Both the position numbers and the translations under genes were made by a program. A DNA stretch of 64,000 bases from Paenibacillus massiliensis 2301065 = DSM 16942 (lineage in GTDB: Bacteria; Bacillota; Bacilli; Paenibacillales; Paenibacillaceae). The notes beneath the pieces were generated by a model. That model saw nothing but the letters and a program-made list of their open reading frames with translations, had not been told where the DNA came from and searched no databases. Below, one piece after another: positions 8,824-17,273 of this stretch; position 1 is the first letter of the stretch, and every line of letters starts with the position of its first letter. The stretch is taken from positions 124,001 through 188,000 of the forward strand of contig NZ_KB898191.1 of the NCBI RefSeq assembly GCF_000377505.1. The letters run 5' to 3'.

Positions 8824-8946
8824 TCAGTTATGCGTATATACAAGTATACTTACCGCATCTAGCAAGTGCTCCCTATCTAATATCTTTGCTTTAAGGCACA
8901 GATCCAGCCCCCATACGAGAATCTATAACCGTTAGGAGACACGCGA

Positions 8947-10068
8947 ATGAATAAAACACCAGTAATCATCATCAGCGGATTTTTGGGTAGCGGAAAAACT
9001 ACTTTGCTTCTGAAGCTCCTCCGCACTCTGCGAGCAAGCAAGATCAAGCCCGCCATACTGATGAACGAGTTGGGCAAGGCAGATGTAGATGGAAGAATTA
9101 TCACCGAAGCCGTACAGGACCTTCCGCTTGAAAGGCTATTTGACGGCTGCATTTGCTGCAGCAAGAAGAGTGAAATCGCTGGCTCCCTCCAAAGTTTGCT
9201 GGCTCTAGCTCCGGATGTCATCCTGGTCGAGCTCACTGGTGTAGCCAATCCTGAAGAGGTCATTGATACCATGTCCGAGCCCACGTTGCATCACAAGATC
9301 ACTCTCCATAAGATCATCACGGTCTTAGATGCAGAGCATGTACTAGAATACAGCAGCATCTTCTCCTCGGATCGAGAACTCGTGCACACTCTACGCCGCC
9401 AACTGGAAATTGCAGACATCGTATTAGTGAATAAGCAGGATCTCGTCCCCCATGCACAGCTCTCCAAGGTTGAACGCTTGATACGCAAACACAACGGGCA
9501 AGCCAACATCTTCCATACCATACATGGGGAATTCAAGCAGGGGGTTGTCACCGAAGGACTCGTACCCAAAGATCTCCAAGCTAGTAGACCTAGTGGATCT
9601 AGTGGATCTAACAAATCCAGTTTATCTAGTACTTCTGGTACTTCTGGTACTTCTAATACACCCACTAAATCTATGGCATCCAGTACATCTACGGCAATCA
9701 GTAGCTCTTCTGCATTCAAGGTTGTATCTACTCACCGCCACAATAGTAGAGATTCTACGCGTTCTGGGAGGCAGGCCCAGACTTCCTTTTCCCGCATCCA
9801 GACCATCATGGTCCCGATCAGCAAACAGACCCCCATATCCTTGCAGAAGCTGGCTAAATGGCTAAAGTCCAAAGGACATCGGGTACTGCGGGCCAAGGGC
9901 TACGTTCCTTTGGAGCATTCCTCTCCCCCCTCACTGGTTCAATTTGCTGGGAGACATCTCCGGCAGGAGCAAACCTCCTACCAAGGCGACTATTATCTGG
10001 TCATTATCGGCTTCGAGCTGGATGAGAACTCCTTATTGTCAGAGTGGAAGACGAGCGTTCTCAGTTGA
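8947..10068 (+). CDS. COG0523 GTPase, zinc metallochaperone type (ZagA/YciC-like)
   Basis: 373-residue CobW/COG0523 GTPase. Walker A is GFLGSGKTT (11-19). The metal-binding CxCC motif is C68-I-C70-C71. ELTG follows near residue 98, and the guanine motif is NKQD (162-165). A C-terminal CobW_C-type domain begins at about 278. Between them the usual His-rich linker is replaced by a Ser/Thr-rich stretch (about 211-257) encoded by 9-bp in-frame repeats. AGGAGA precedes the ATG. The upstream Zur box and downstream ycgR-ycgQ match the B. subtilis zinc-starvation group, in which ZagA delivers zinc to folate-making GTP cyclohydrolase. The specific client is not evident here. Confidence 0.9.
   Translation: MNKTPVIIISGFLGSGKTTLLLKLLRTLRASKIKPAILMNELGKADVDGRIITEAVQDLPLERLFDGCICCSKKSEIAGSLQSLLALAPDVILVELTGVANPEEVIDTMSEPTLHHKITLHKIITVLDAEHVLEYSSIFSSDRELVHTLRRQLEIADIVLVNKQDLVPHAQLSKVERLIRKHNGQANIFHTIHGEFKQGVVTEGLVPKDLQASRPSGSSGSNKSSLSSTSGTSGTSNTPTKSMASSTSTAISSSSAFKVVSTHRHNSRDSTRSGRQAQTSFSRIQTIMVPISKQTPISLQKLAKWLKSKGHRVLRAKGYVPLEHSSPPSLVQFAGRHLRQEQTSYQGDYYLVIIGFELDENSLLSEWKTSVLS
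9581..9656 (+). repeat. Nine-base in-frame repeats in the GTPase linker
   Basis: Two near copies of CTAGTGGAT are followed by three copies of TACTTCTGG (9630-9656, last copy altered). They encode Ser-Gly/Thr-Ser-Gly units. The repeats keep frame and look like recent slippage growth of a flexible linker. Confidence 0.7.
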
Positions 10069-10205
10069 TAACCTTAGCGTACACGCTCCAATCAGCGCTG
10101 TGCGCTATTTTGTTAATTTCATGAAATCGCTCATGTCTTCACAATCCCCGAATAAAAATGGTTATAGGATACTCTCTTACTCTACTCTATTTCAGGAGGC
10201 CCTGC

Positions 10206-11198
10206 ATGAATGCTTCAACGGTGTATAAGACGCTCCCCTTCTTTTTCGTCATGATATTTCTGATTCCTGCTCTGACCGTCTGGTCTCACGACAGTAATCT
10301 TCTCGTACATCCGCAGCTACAGCATATCAAGACCATTTTTATCGGGATTTTTCTAGAGGCGCTGCCCTTCATATTATTAGGAGTGCTTCTGTCGTCACTG
10401 CTTCAGATCCTTGTGAAAGAGCAGTGGATTCGCCGCCTGCAGCCCAAAAATCCAGTGATTGGCGTGCTGCTCGCATCCTTGCTTGGAGTCATTCTCCCCA
10501 TATGCGAGTGTGGCATGATTCCTGTCGTACGCAGATTGATGCTGAAAGGGATGCCTGCCTACATGGCGGTGACCTTCATACTGAGCGGTCCGATTCTGAA
10601 TCCTGTCGTGTTTATGGCCACTCTCATGGCATTTCGCGCACATCCTGAAGTGGTATGGGGCCGAATGGGACTGGCACTGGCGGTCTCGGTCTCTATAGGC
10701 CTTATCATCTACTTACTGTATTCTGGCAACCCCCTGAAGCAATCCTTGCAACGATTTCATGCACAGACCGGATCAGAGAGCTCTCATGAGCACTCTAGAA
10801 CATGGGACAGCTTCTTCGTGCATGCGGGCAATGAATTGATGGAGATGGGCAAATATTTGGTACTGGGCGCCTTCGTCACTGCGTGTATTCAAGCCTTCAT
10901 TCCACGTGATGAGCTATTAGATCTGGGGAGTGGCTCGCTCTCCTCATATTTGTTCATGATGGGATTCGCCTTCATACTGTCACTTTGCTCTACCTCTGAT
11001 GCATTTGTGGCATCCGCTTTTACGCACTCTTTTACTATTGGACCGCTCGTTTCTTTTCTCGTACTTGGACCCATGCTGGACTTCAAAAGCCTGCTGATGC
11101 TGCTGGCCACGTTCAAGCTCCGATTTGTGGCTGTTCTTAGTCTCCTGCTCCTGATCTTGATACTTCTGGGGTCGATGGCTATCGATATTCTCGTCTAA
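10206..11198 (+). CDS. ycgR: Permease of the YcgR/UPF0718 family
   Basis: 330-residue integral membrane protein with about eight hydrophobic helices. The ATG at 10206 was chosen because AGGAGG sits six bases upstream; an earlier in-frame start lacks one. The first half carries the family features ILLGVLLSSLLQ and PICECGMIPVVRRL, with a conserved C-E-C-G; the second half repeats the fold. A cytosolic loop near residue 200 is rich in His and Glu. It lies in the Zur-boxed operon between the GTPase and YcgQ. The family is linked to metal or metalloid handling, but its substrate is unknown. Confidence 0.85.
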   Translation: MNASTVYKTLPFFFVMIFLIPALTVWSHDSNLLVHPQLQHIKTIFIGIFLEALPFILLGVLLSSLLQILVKEQWIRRLQPKNPVIGVLLASLLGVILPICECGMIPVVRRLMLKGMPAYMAVTFILSGPILNPVVFMATLMAFRAHPEVVWGRMGLALAVSVSIGLIIYLLYSGNPLKQSLQRFHAQTGSESSHEHSRTWDSFFVHAGNELMEMGKYLVLGAFVTACIQAFIPRDELLDLGSGSLSSYLFMMGFAFILSLCSTSDAFVASAFTHSFTIGPLVSFLVLGPMLDFKSLLMLLATFKLRFVAVLSLLLLILILLGSMAIDILV

Positions 11199-11247
11199 CA
11201 CTGCCTGTATAAGAACGATATGCACACTTAGGAAAGGAGAAGCTCGT

Positions 11248-12216
11248 ATGGCCCTTCATGCCAAAGTCCGCATCCACTATTTCAGCCGGTCACTCCTGCT
11301 GATTGCTCTAGCCTGCTACATTACGCACCTGAATGAGACCCAAGCCTTACACTATTATCTGGCTCCACATATGCAAAAGCTGTTACTGCTTTGTCCTGTG
11401 CCGCTATGGTTCATTGCTATCGGAATGCTGTGGCATACCCTCACGGGAGGCAGGGAGAAAATTTGTGACTGTGAGCACCCAATGCCAACAGGATTATTCA
11501 GGAACGTGAACGTCTATGGTCTATTTGTAGTCCCACTATTATTCGGATTGCTCTTGCCTGATCAAGCACTAGGCAGCGGCATGGTTGTGAAAAAAGGAAT
11601 GCTGTACTCCGTCCCAGCTCCGGAACTTCTGGATACACTCCAACGAGAGAGTGGTTCATCAGATCCAATTGTTCCAACTGCTCCAGACGTCCCCGGGCAG
11701 CAACAGAGCCTGAACCCAGTAGCTAGACAACAGAATCTGGACAAATTGTTCGTAGCGAAGGATAAATACTCCATAGAATTCGCTGAATTAGCTAAGCGAC
11801 TCTATACTTTACCAGTGATTGATGTTGAATCCTCCATTTTCTCGGAGACGATCGGTGCTATAGATATGTATAAGGAAGAATTTCAGGATAGACCCATCTC
11901 GCTGAAGGGCTTCGTCTATCGGGAAGAGGGCATGGGATCGAATACATTCGTGATCAGCCGCTTTCTCATGATGTGCTGTCCTGCTGATGCCATGCCGTTC
12001 GGCGTACTGGTCGAAGGGGACAATGCCGCCGTCTTCCCCGAGGATACGTGGGTAGAAATTGAGGGGGCTATTAAGACCACATCCATGAACGGCAAGGATA
12101 CCCTCAGCATTCAGGCAGCACAGATCCGCATGATTGAGGAGCCTGCATCGCCATACATTTTCACAAACCCCGATTCAGTAGCGGAATTTGATAGTCGATA
12201 TAGTCAATTGAAATGA
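11248..12216 (+). CDS. ycgQ: TIGR03943/YcgQ family membrane protein
   Basis: 322 residues. The N-terminal third has about three transmembrane helices and a short CDCEHP motif that could bind metal. The C-terminal half (from about 180) is a soluble beta-rich domain with the family motif FVISRFLMMCCPADAMPFGV. AAAGGAG precedes the ATG by eight bases. In B. subtilis ycgQ and ycgR are paired and Zur-repressed; here they follow the COG0523 gene. It probably works with the permease in zinc-limited cells; biochemical role unproven. Confidence 0.87.
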   Translation: MALHAKVRIHYFSRSLLLIALACYITHLNETQALHYYLAPHMQKLLLLCPVPLWFIAIGMLWHTLTGGREKICDCEHPMPTGLFRNVNVYGLFVVPLLFGLLLPDQALGSGMVVKKGMLYSVPAPELLDTLQRESGSSDPIVPTAPDVPGQQQSLNPVARQQNLDKLFVAKDKYSIEFAELAKRLYTLPVIDVESSIFSETIGAIDMYKEEFQDRPISLKGFVYREEGMGSNTFVISRFLMMCCPADAMPFGVLVEGDNAAVFPEDTWVEIEGAIKTTSMNGKDTLSIQAAQIRMIEEPASPYIFTNPDSVAEFDSRYSQLK

Positions 12217-12266
12217 ACAACCCTCCACAATTCCTGTTAACACTGCTTGAATTGCAATGAAGCACA

Positions 12267-12311
12267 AATAAGCACTTGAATGATCCTAAAGGATCAATTC
12301 AAGTGCTTATT
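12267..12311. terminator. Long hairpin between ycgQ and tRNA-Leu, bidirectional
   Basis: AATAAGCACTTGAA and TTCAAGTGCTTATT pair, with an inner TGATCCT/AGGATCA arm and a one-base bulge. It starts 50 bases after ycgQ and touches the 3' end of the tRNA gene, so it probably ends both transcripts. Confidence 0.8.
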
Positions 12312-12317
12312 GATTGA

Positions 12318-12402
<85 letters not shown>

Positions 12403-12433
12403 GTATCAGACTGCTATTGCAGCGACAAGATAG

Positions 12434-12462
12434 ATCATAACATGCAGTACAAATTGAGTCAA
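12434..12462 (-). promoter_or_regulatory. Promoter of tRNA-Leu
   Basis: Minus strand TTGACT, 17-base spacer, TATGAT, ending 31 bases before the mature tRNA 5' end. Confidence 0.7.
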
Positions 12463-12652
12463 TACATATTTTAAAAATTACGAATTCCCTGCGAATCTCT
12501 AACACATAACCCAGATCTCTAGCACATACCCAGAAATTTTCATGCCTTTTATGCATTGAGACTTGATTTTATGCATACGAACGAGTTAAAATAAGAACAT
12601 AAGTTCCCTGACAGGAACACTCACACAATTATTCCCAAGGTGGTGACTTGCT

Positions 12653-13165
12653 ATGACAGTCGTTACACAGGAAGAATTATCATTAGTTCGAAGCTATCTG
12701 TTTCTTCTCTTTATCCAAAAGGTATTTGAACGAGACAGTCATATATTGGAAGAAAGCGGACTACTTAAGACACCCGGCTTGTATGTAGAATTAGTACACG
12801 CTGGAGCTGACCGGACTGGCATTTTAATGTCCGAAGTGAAGCATGAATTCAGGAAGCGTTCCATTGCCGTGCTGGAGATTCACCAGGATGAGCGACTGAT
12901 TAGGGCCGCCTATGAAGCACATGGAGAGCAGCACGAGCTTAGCATCCCCATGTCGGAATTCCGTATGGAGATGTATGAGCGAATGCGGGCTTATCTAGGT
13001 CTGAGCACTTCGCTTCCCACCACCTCATCCTTCACGGGAACGAGTCCTCTAAGTCCGGCACCCCCTGTCCAATCCGAATCCTTTACGGGACGCCGCAAGC
13101 GTCTCGTCAAGCAGCCTTCTTATTCCGCCAGCTCCTGGAAGCGACCTGCTGCTGCCCAGGCATGA
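12653..13165 (+). CDS. Conserved hypothetical protein with low-complexity tail
   Basis: 170 residues, not recognised. The first 120 residues look like one folded domain: an amphipathic N terminus (EELSLVRSYLFLLFIQKVFERD), a central beta-rich part (GLYVELVHAGADRTGILM, SIAVLEIHQDERLI) and a helix around EFRMEMYERMRAYLG. The last 50 residues are Ser/Thr/Pro-rich and end with basic, probably disordered, sequence. No signal peptide or membrane span. AGGTGG precedes the ATG. It stands alone, flanked by the tRNA gene and a convergent peroxidase-like gene. Confidence 0.75.
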   Translation: MTVVTQEELSLVRSYLFLLFIQKVFERDSHILEESGLLKTPGLYVELVHAGADRTGILMSEVKHEFRKRSIAVLEIHQDERLIRAAYEAHGEQHELSIPMSEFRMEMYERMRAYLGLSTSLPTTSSFTGTSPLSPAPPVQSESFTGRRKRLVKQPSYSASSWKRPAAAQA

Positions 13166-13290
13166 CAAGGCTGTCCTCAAGGACTGCAGTGCTCTTCTTT
13201 GTACAGTAAGAGTACTGCAGCTATTTTGTATTTGTCACAAGTAGTTGGATCGATATAGGGAATTATCACCAAGCACATACAAACGACAAT

Positions 13291-13313
13291 AAGAGCTGGC
13301 AACACCAGCTCTT
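13291..13313. terminator. Perfect 9-bp hairpin between convergent genes
   Basis: AAGAGCTGG-CAACA-CCAGCTCTT lies 125 bases after the hypothetical gene and 52 bases after the carboxymuconolactone-type gene. The flanks are only mildly T-rich on both strands. Confidence 0.55.
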
Positions 13314-13365
13314 ATTCATTATATAGACTACGATTGTCATTCACTGCTTAATTCTACAATTCACA

Positions 13366-13710
13366 TTACTGCTTAATCGCTTGCTGCACTCTAAGTGCCC
13401 CTTGACTCATGGCATGTCCGCCGCCAACCGCACCTGCGACAGCAATCGTTTCCATAATTTCCTGTTCGCTAGCTCCCTTCGAGCGTGCCTCATTCACATG
13501 ATAGAAGGTACATACCTCATTATTAGCGAACATACCGATGCCTAACGCGATCAGTTGCTTGGTCTTTGCATCCAATGCACCACTCGCGAAGCACTCACCA
13601 GTGAATTGGTGGTAAGCATTGACGACCTCTGGCAGACTGTGTGCCAGCTCACTGATCTGATCTTTATATGCGTGGACCTTCTCCTCCATCACCTTCACCG
13701 TGCTGCACAT
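13366..13710 (-). CDS. Carboxymuconolactone decarboxylase/AhpD-family protein
   Basis: 114 residues, an all-helical AhpD-like fold. The family motif is ExxCxxxH, seen as NNEVCTFYHVNEARSKG. The resolving position of the usual CxxC pair is Asn rather than Cys, so a one-cysteine reaction or a non-redox role is likely. The Gly/Ala-rich helix TIAVAGAVGGGHAMSQG is typical of these small proteins. The start is uncertain: the first ATG touches GAGAGG, and a second in-frame ATG lies seven codons on. Single gene; function not assigned beyond the family. Confidence 0.85.
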   Translation of the reverse strand: MCSTVKVMEEKVHAYKDQISELAHSLPEVVNAYHQFTGECFASGALDAKTKQLIALGIGMFANNEVCTFYHVNEARSKGASEQEIMETIAVAGAVGGGHAMSQGALRVQQAIKQ

Positions 13711-13850
13711 CCTCTCGTTATTCTTGTGGCTGTCTTAGGTTATCCCCATACAGTCACAAATATGCCGAGCCTATATACAGCGTATATGGGACTTTCCTGT
13801 ACTCCATTGGTGAGATGCGGGTTCTTGAGATCTGACCAACTGTGTAGGAT

Positions 13851-14084
13851 CTATGACTCCCCTTGATTTTGCTCGAACATCTCGGGGCGGGGCTCACTGA
13901 ACAACTGCACAGTATATGTTCTCGGTACACGTGCCACATTCCGATTCGGCCTCCGAATCAGGATATCCTGATCGTCCCATGCCAGTACGGTACCAACTAC
14001 ATCGTTGGCTTTGACCCCATCACGGATGACTCGCACCTTACTACCTGCGACCCGCAGTGCATCCAGTTCTTCTTCACTAATCAC
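13851..14084 (-). CDS. Conserved hypothetical protein, small beta-rich
   Basis: 77 residues from a GTG start preceded by GGGAGG. The sequence has an SH3-like beta pattern: GSKVRVIRDGVKANDVVGTVLAWDDQDILIRR, with regular hydrophobic alternation and a conserved-looking basic strand. The tail is acidic and Gln-rich. No cysteine, signal or membrane span. A KOW/ribosome-maturation-like fold is possible but unproven. Confidence 0.65.
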   Translation of the reverse strand: MISEEELDALRVAGSKVRVIRDGVKANDVVGTVLAWDDQDILIRRPNRNVARVPRTYTVQLFSEPRPEMFEQNQGES

Positions 14085-14171
14085 ATTCTTCCCTCCCTTT
14101 ACTGCGTAATAGAGACCGCACCAGCCCTAACGGTGTTCTCTATGTTACGAATAACCTGCAAAGACCTGAAA

Positions 14172-14199
14172 GAGACCTAAATGGGATCATTTAGGTCTC
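14172..14199. terminator. Perfect 12-bp hairpin
   Basis: GAGACCTAAATG-GGAT-CATTTAGGTCTC. On the minus strand it is followed by TCTTTCAGGTCTTT, about 65 bases after the stop of the next gene upstream. Confidence 0.55.
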
Positions 14200-14265
14200 G
14201 GTGGTTCATGTACATCGCTCGTAGAAACGATGCATGCTATATGGAATGCCGACTGAGCAACAAAT

Positions 14266-14607
14266 TCATCCCGAATGATCAGCGTTAGCGTGTTCTTTGC
14301 TATCGTTCTTCTCGTACCAGAAGTCAAGTACCTTTGCAGACAACACACGTTGCTCTACATAATCAACCTGATGAGGTGTAAAGTGTTCCTTCCACTCAAA
14401 TTCCAAATCCTCACACAAGCTAACGAGTGTCAACAGCTCAGACCATGCTACATAACGCTTATACCAGAAAAATTGAGGGTGTTCGATCATATAGGGATAA
14501 AGGTCATCAAACTCCGTGTGCTTGCAATCCAGAGCACGTTCAAAGTGAACTTTAGCCGCTGCCAATTTATCCAGGAAATATTGTTCTGTCATTTGCTCTT
14601 TCCCCAT
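14266..14607 (-). CDS. Conserved hypothetical protein, aromatic and acidic
   Basis: 113 residues, helical by pattern and rich in Trp, Tyr and Phe (HPQFFWYKRYVAWSELL, VLDFWYEK). No known motif recognised. GAGGAGG precedes the ATG by about eight bases, which supports expression. It is cytosolic by composition. It lies between a small beta protein and xpt, on the same strand as both, but with gaps over 100 bases. Confidence 0.7.
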   Translation of the reverse strand: MGKEQMTEQYFLDKLAAAKVHFERALDCKHTEFDDLYPYMIEHPQFFWYKRYVAWSELLTLVSLCEDLEFEWKEHFTPHQVDYVEQRVLSAKVLDFWYEKNDSKEHANADHSG

Positions 14608-14713
14608 GTTGCTGCCTCCTCTCTCCCAAAACCTTACGTCTATTATAAGCGAAATCCATGCACATGCAAAGCCATTGTCAAAAATTAGGCCTGCTGGATA
14701 CCATCTATTTCGT

Positions 14714-15286
14714 CTATTCTATGAACGTAACCTTACCGTCTGCCAAGGAGGATATCTGAACAAGCGGCTCCACACGAATGCCTTGCTCCCGAATAGACTG
14801 CGCACCGGATTGGAAGCATTTCTCCACGACAACACCAAATCCAATTAGACTAGCACCTGAGCGCTCGATGATCTTTACCATGCCTCGTGCTGCATCTCCA
14901 TTGGCAATAATGTCATCAATGAACAGTATTCGATCATCTTCATGAATGTACTGTCTAGACAGCATAATATCCGTTACAATTCCCTTCGTGAAGGAAGGCA
15001 CCCGCTCGCATAATGCATCGGGATCAGCCAGCAGCGTCTTCTTACGGCGGGCAAATACCAGCGGAACTCCCAGCTCTAGCGCAGTCGCGAAGGCCACAGC
15101 AATACCGGAGGATTCGACTGTGACCACACGTGTAATCCCCTCCTCACGGAAGCGTCTAGCAAATTCCCGGCCCATCTCCATGGTCAGCTCAGGGTCCACC
15201 TGATGATTCAGCAGGCCATCCAGCTTCAGCACCTGCTCTGATGCCACAACCCCTTCTTCCAATATACGCTTCTTCAATACTTCCAT
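14714..15286 (-). CDS. xpt: Xanthine phosphoribosyltransferase
   Basis: 190 residues, full family length. It converts xanthine and PRPP to XMP and PPi in purine salvage. The PRPP loop is ILFIDDIIANGDAARG, with the two acidic residues DD. The N-terminal LLNHQVDP and the middle VTVESSGIAVAFATALELG are typical of Xpt. In B. subtilis xpt-pbuX follows a guanine riboswitch. Here only 59 bases separate it from the upstream DedA gene; no such aptamer is present and no pbuX follows, so regulation differs. The DedA gene may be co-transcribed. Confidence 0.95.
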   Translation of the reverse strand: MEVLKKRILEEGVVASEQVLKLDGLLNHQVDPELTMEMGREFARRFREEGITRVVTVESSGIAVAFATALELGVPLVFARRKKTLLADPDALCERVPSFTKGIVTDIMLSRQYIHEDDRILFIDDIIANGDAARGMVKIIERSGASLIGFGVVVEKCFQSGAQSIREQGIRVEPLVQISSLADGKVTFIE

Positions 15287-15345
15287 GTCAATGACCTCCC
15301 AAGCCCTATCCTATGCCGTAAAAGTACCATAGTTCGCTTCCCGCA

Positions 15346-15966
15346 TCAAGCTTGGGAATCGCCTTGGCTTTTTAATTTATATTTTTTCCATGCCCAAGGA
15401 ATGAATGCACCAATCATCATGAGTAGAATAACGGCTACTCCCATCTTACGGGTGACCTTATCCATGACCAATGCCACCTGTTCCCAATGCAGGCCGACAG
15501 CATGTCCCACCCATAGAAACGTGGTGCACCAGATCAGTGCGCCTAGGGTAGCATACAACAGATACGATGAGAATTTAAGACGGGTCGTCCCCGCCAGATA
15601 AGAGGATAGGTGCCGAAGGCCGGGTACAAAATAACCAAACAAAATTCCCCATGTACCATAACGTCCGAACCAGTTCTCGGACACCGCAATCTTCTTGGGT
15701 GTCAGACGAACCCATTTGCCATATTTGTGAAGCAACGGCTTTCCTAAGAACCTTCCCAAGGCATAACTGAACAGCATTCCGGTCATACTGCCGCAAAAAG
15801 TAACGATAAGTGCTGCCGAAAAATTATAATACCCTTGTGACACCAGCCCTCCGAAGGCAATCATGATGACCTCATCCGGAACAGGTACGCCAGCGACTCC
15901 CAAGGCAAGCAGCCCAAACATCGCAGCATATCCATAAGTTAAAATAAAAGAAACGATCGAACCCAT
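15346..15966 (-). CDS. DedA-family membrane protein
   Basis: 206 residues. Re-entrant and membrane helices of the VTT/DedA fold: GVAGVPVPDEVIMIAFGG near the N terminus, the Arg-containing loop GYFVPGLRHLSSYLAGTTRLKF, and two C-terminal helices. DedA proteins move phospholipids such as undecaprenyl phosphate or phosphatidylethanolamine across the membrane and help keep membrane potential. Which lipid this copy carries is not evident. It lies 59 bases upstream of xpt on the same strand. Confidence 0.92.
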   Translation of the reverse strand: MGSIVSFILTYGYAAMFGLLALGVAGVPVPDEVIMIAFGGLVSQGYYNFSAALIVTFCGSMTGMLFSYALGRFLGKPLLHKYGKWVRLTPKKIAVSENWFGRYGTWGILFGYFVPGLRHLSSYLAGTTRLKFSSYLLYATLGALIWCTTFLWVGHAVGLHWEQVALVMDKVTRKMGVAVILLMMIGAFIPWAWKKYKLKSQGDSQA

Positions 15967-16116
15967 TGTGCATAACTCCTGTCACTACTTGATCTGTACA
16001 CTTGCTGCGTATGGCCATTCCATAACTTCGAGTCATGTCCCATTCTCCCTGGACATACCCTATAAAGAAGCGTAGGCTCATCCACAGCCTGTGCAGGGAG
16101 GAAAGGGAGGAAAGGA

Positions 16117-17244
16117 ATGAGACGGGATATCCATGTTCTTCAAATTGCATTCACGTATATAGGCACTATTGTCGGTGCGGGGTTTGCCACCGGACAGGAA
16201 ATCCTCCAGTTCTTTACACAGTACGGCCGCGTTGCAACCTTCACCATCCTGATCGCCACGATGGCCTTTATTTGGCTTGGGACCCGGATGATGCTCATTG
16301 CACATGATATATCGGCACATTCCTACGAAGATTTGAACAAGCACCTATTCGGACCAAAGGCCGGGAAATGGATCAGCCTATTTACGCTAATTATTATTCT
16401 GGGTGTGAACAGTGTCATGCTGGCCGGCTCTGGCTCTGTATTTGTAGAGCACTTGAATATGCATTACCAGATTGGACTGCTGATCACACTTCTGGGCACC
16501 TATCTGCTACTGGGAAAAGGGATGCGTTCCATATTACAGATCAATTCCATTGTCGTCCCCATTATGATGATTCTATCACTTCTATTGATCTTCAGTACAA
16601 TCAAGGCACCTGGTGCTGATCGTTTCATTACCTTGACCTCGGATGAGCCCTTATTGAAAGGTCTGCTGTCGCCGCTACTCTACACCTCGTTCAATCTTGC
16701 GATGGCGCAAGCCGTGCTGGTGCCTCTTGGCGCACAGACAGCTTCGCGTTCCACCATCATTAAGGGCGGGCTAATCGGTGGGCTTGGCGTGGGACTGATG
16801 CTGATGTCCGCTCATTTCGCCATGTCAGCTCAAATGCCAGGTATTCAGCAATTCGAGATTCCCATGGGGAATGTAGCTGTTCAATTAGGGACCGCTATTC
16901 AGTTGCTATACATCACCATGATATTTATGGAGATCTTCAGCACGTTCGTTGCGGATATATATGGTCTTACCCTCCAGCTTCAGCATCATCTGTCAATGCA
17001 CCCACGTCTGATCACTCTAAGCATTATGTGTACCTGCTATCTCATCAGCCAATTCGGTTTCAGCTCATTGCTATCGGTACTGTATCCTATTTTCGGTTCC
17101 CTGAGCCTTGTGTGGGCACTGACGCTAATCAAGAATGGCTATAAAAGACCTCCGCTACAGACAGTTACACCGAATAGCCAGCCGTCCGTCATCCGTACCC
17201 ACGAGCCAGATACCAAGCCACCAATCAAGCCTACGGGAACCTAA
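16117..17244 (+). CDS. YkvI-family membrane transporter (LeuT-fold)
   Basis: 375 residues with about ten transmembrane helices. The N-terminal FTYIGTIVGAGFATGQEILQFF is the unwound first helix typical of LeuT-fold transporters and of the YkvI family. A Pro/Thr-rich cytosolic tail of about 35 residues follows the last helix. GGAGG precedes the ATG. Family members are thought to carry amino acids or related amines with Na+, but no substrate is established. The gene meets the glycosyltransferase gene tail to tail. Confidence 0.88.
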   Translation: MRRDIHVLQIAFTYIGTIVGAGFATGQEILQFFTQYGRVATFTILIATMAFIWLGTRMMLIAHDISAHSYEDLNKHLFGPKAGKWISLFTLIIILGVNSVMLAGSGSVFVEHLNMHYQIGLLITLLGTYLLLGKGMRSILQINSIVVPIMMILSLLLIFSTIKAPGADRFITLTSDEPLLKGLLSPLLYTSFNLAMAQAVLVPLGAQTASRSTIIKGGLIGGLGVGLMLMSAHFAMSAQMPGIQQFEIPMGNVAVQLGTAIQLLYITMIFMEIFSTFVADIYGLTLQLQHHLSMHPRLITLSIMCTCYLISQFGFSSLLSVLYPIFGSLSLVWALTLIKNGYKRPPLQTVTPNSQPSVIRTHEPDTKPPIKPTGT

Positions 17245-17273
17245 GTTGGATTTTCATTTTTTCGCTCCATCAG

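Larger units (their letters stand above)
8398..8946. other. 549-bp intergenic region between divergent genes
   Basis: No credible coding frame. It holds the long leader of the NlpC/P60 gene, a WalR-like site at 8594-8610 and the Zur box at 8809-8823 of the zinc operon. I looked for a c-di-AMP or c-di-GMP riboswitch core in the NlpC leader and saw none. Confidence 0.6.

Noticed and set aside
14700..15346. Purine riboswitch expected before xpt
   Set aside because: The 59 bases before xpt do not hold the aptamer core, and the DedA gene is directly upstream.
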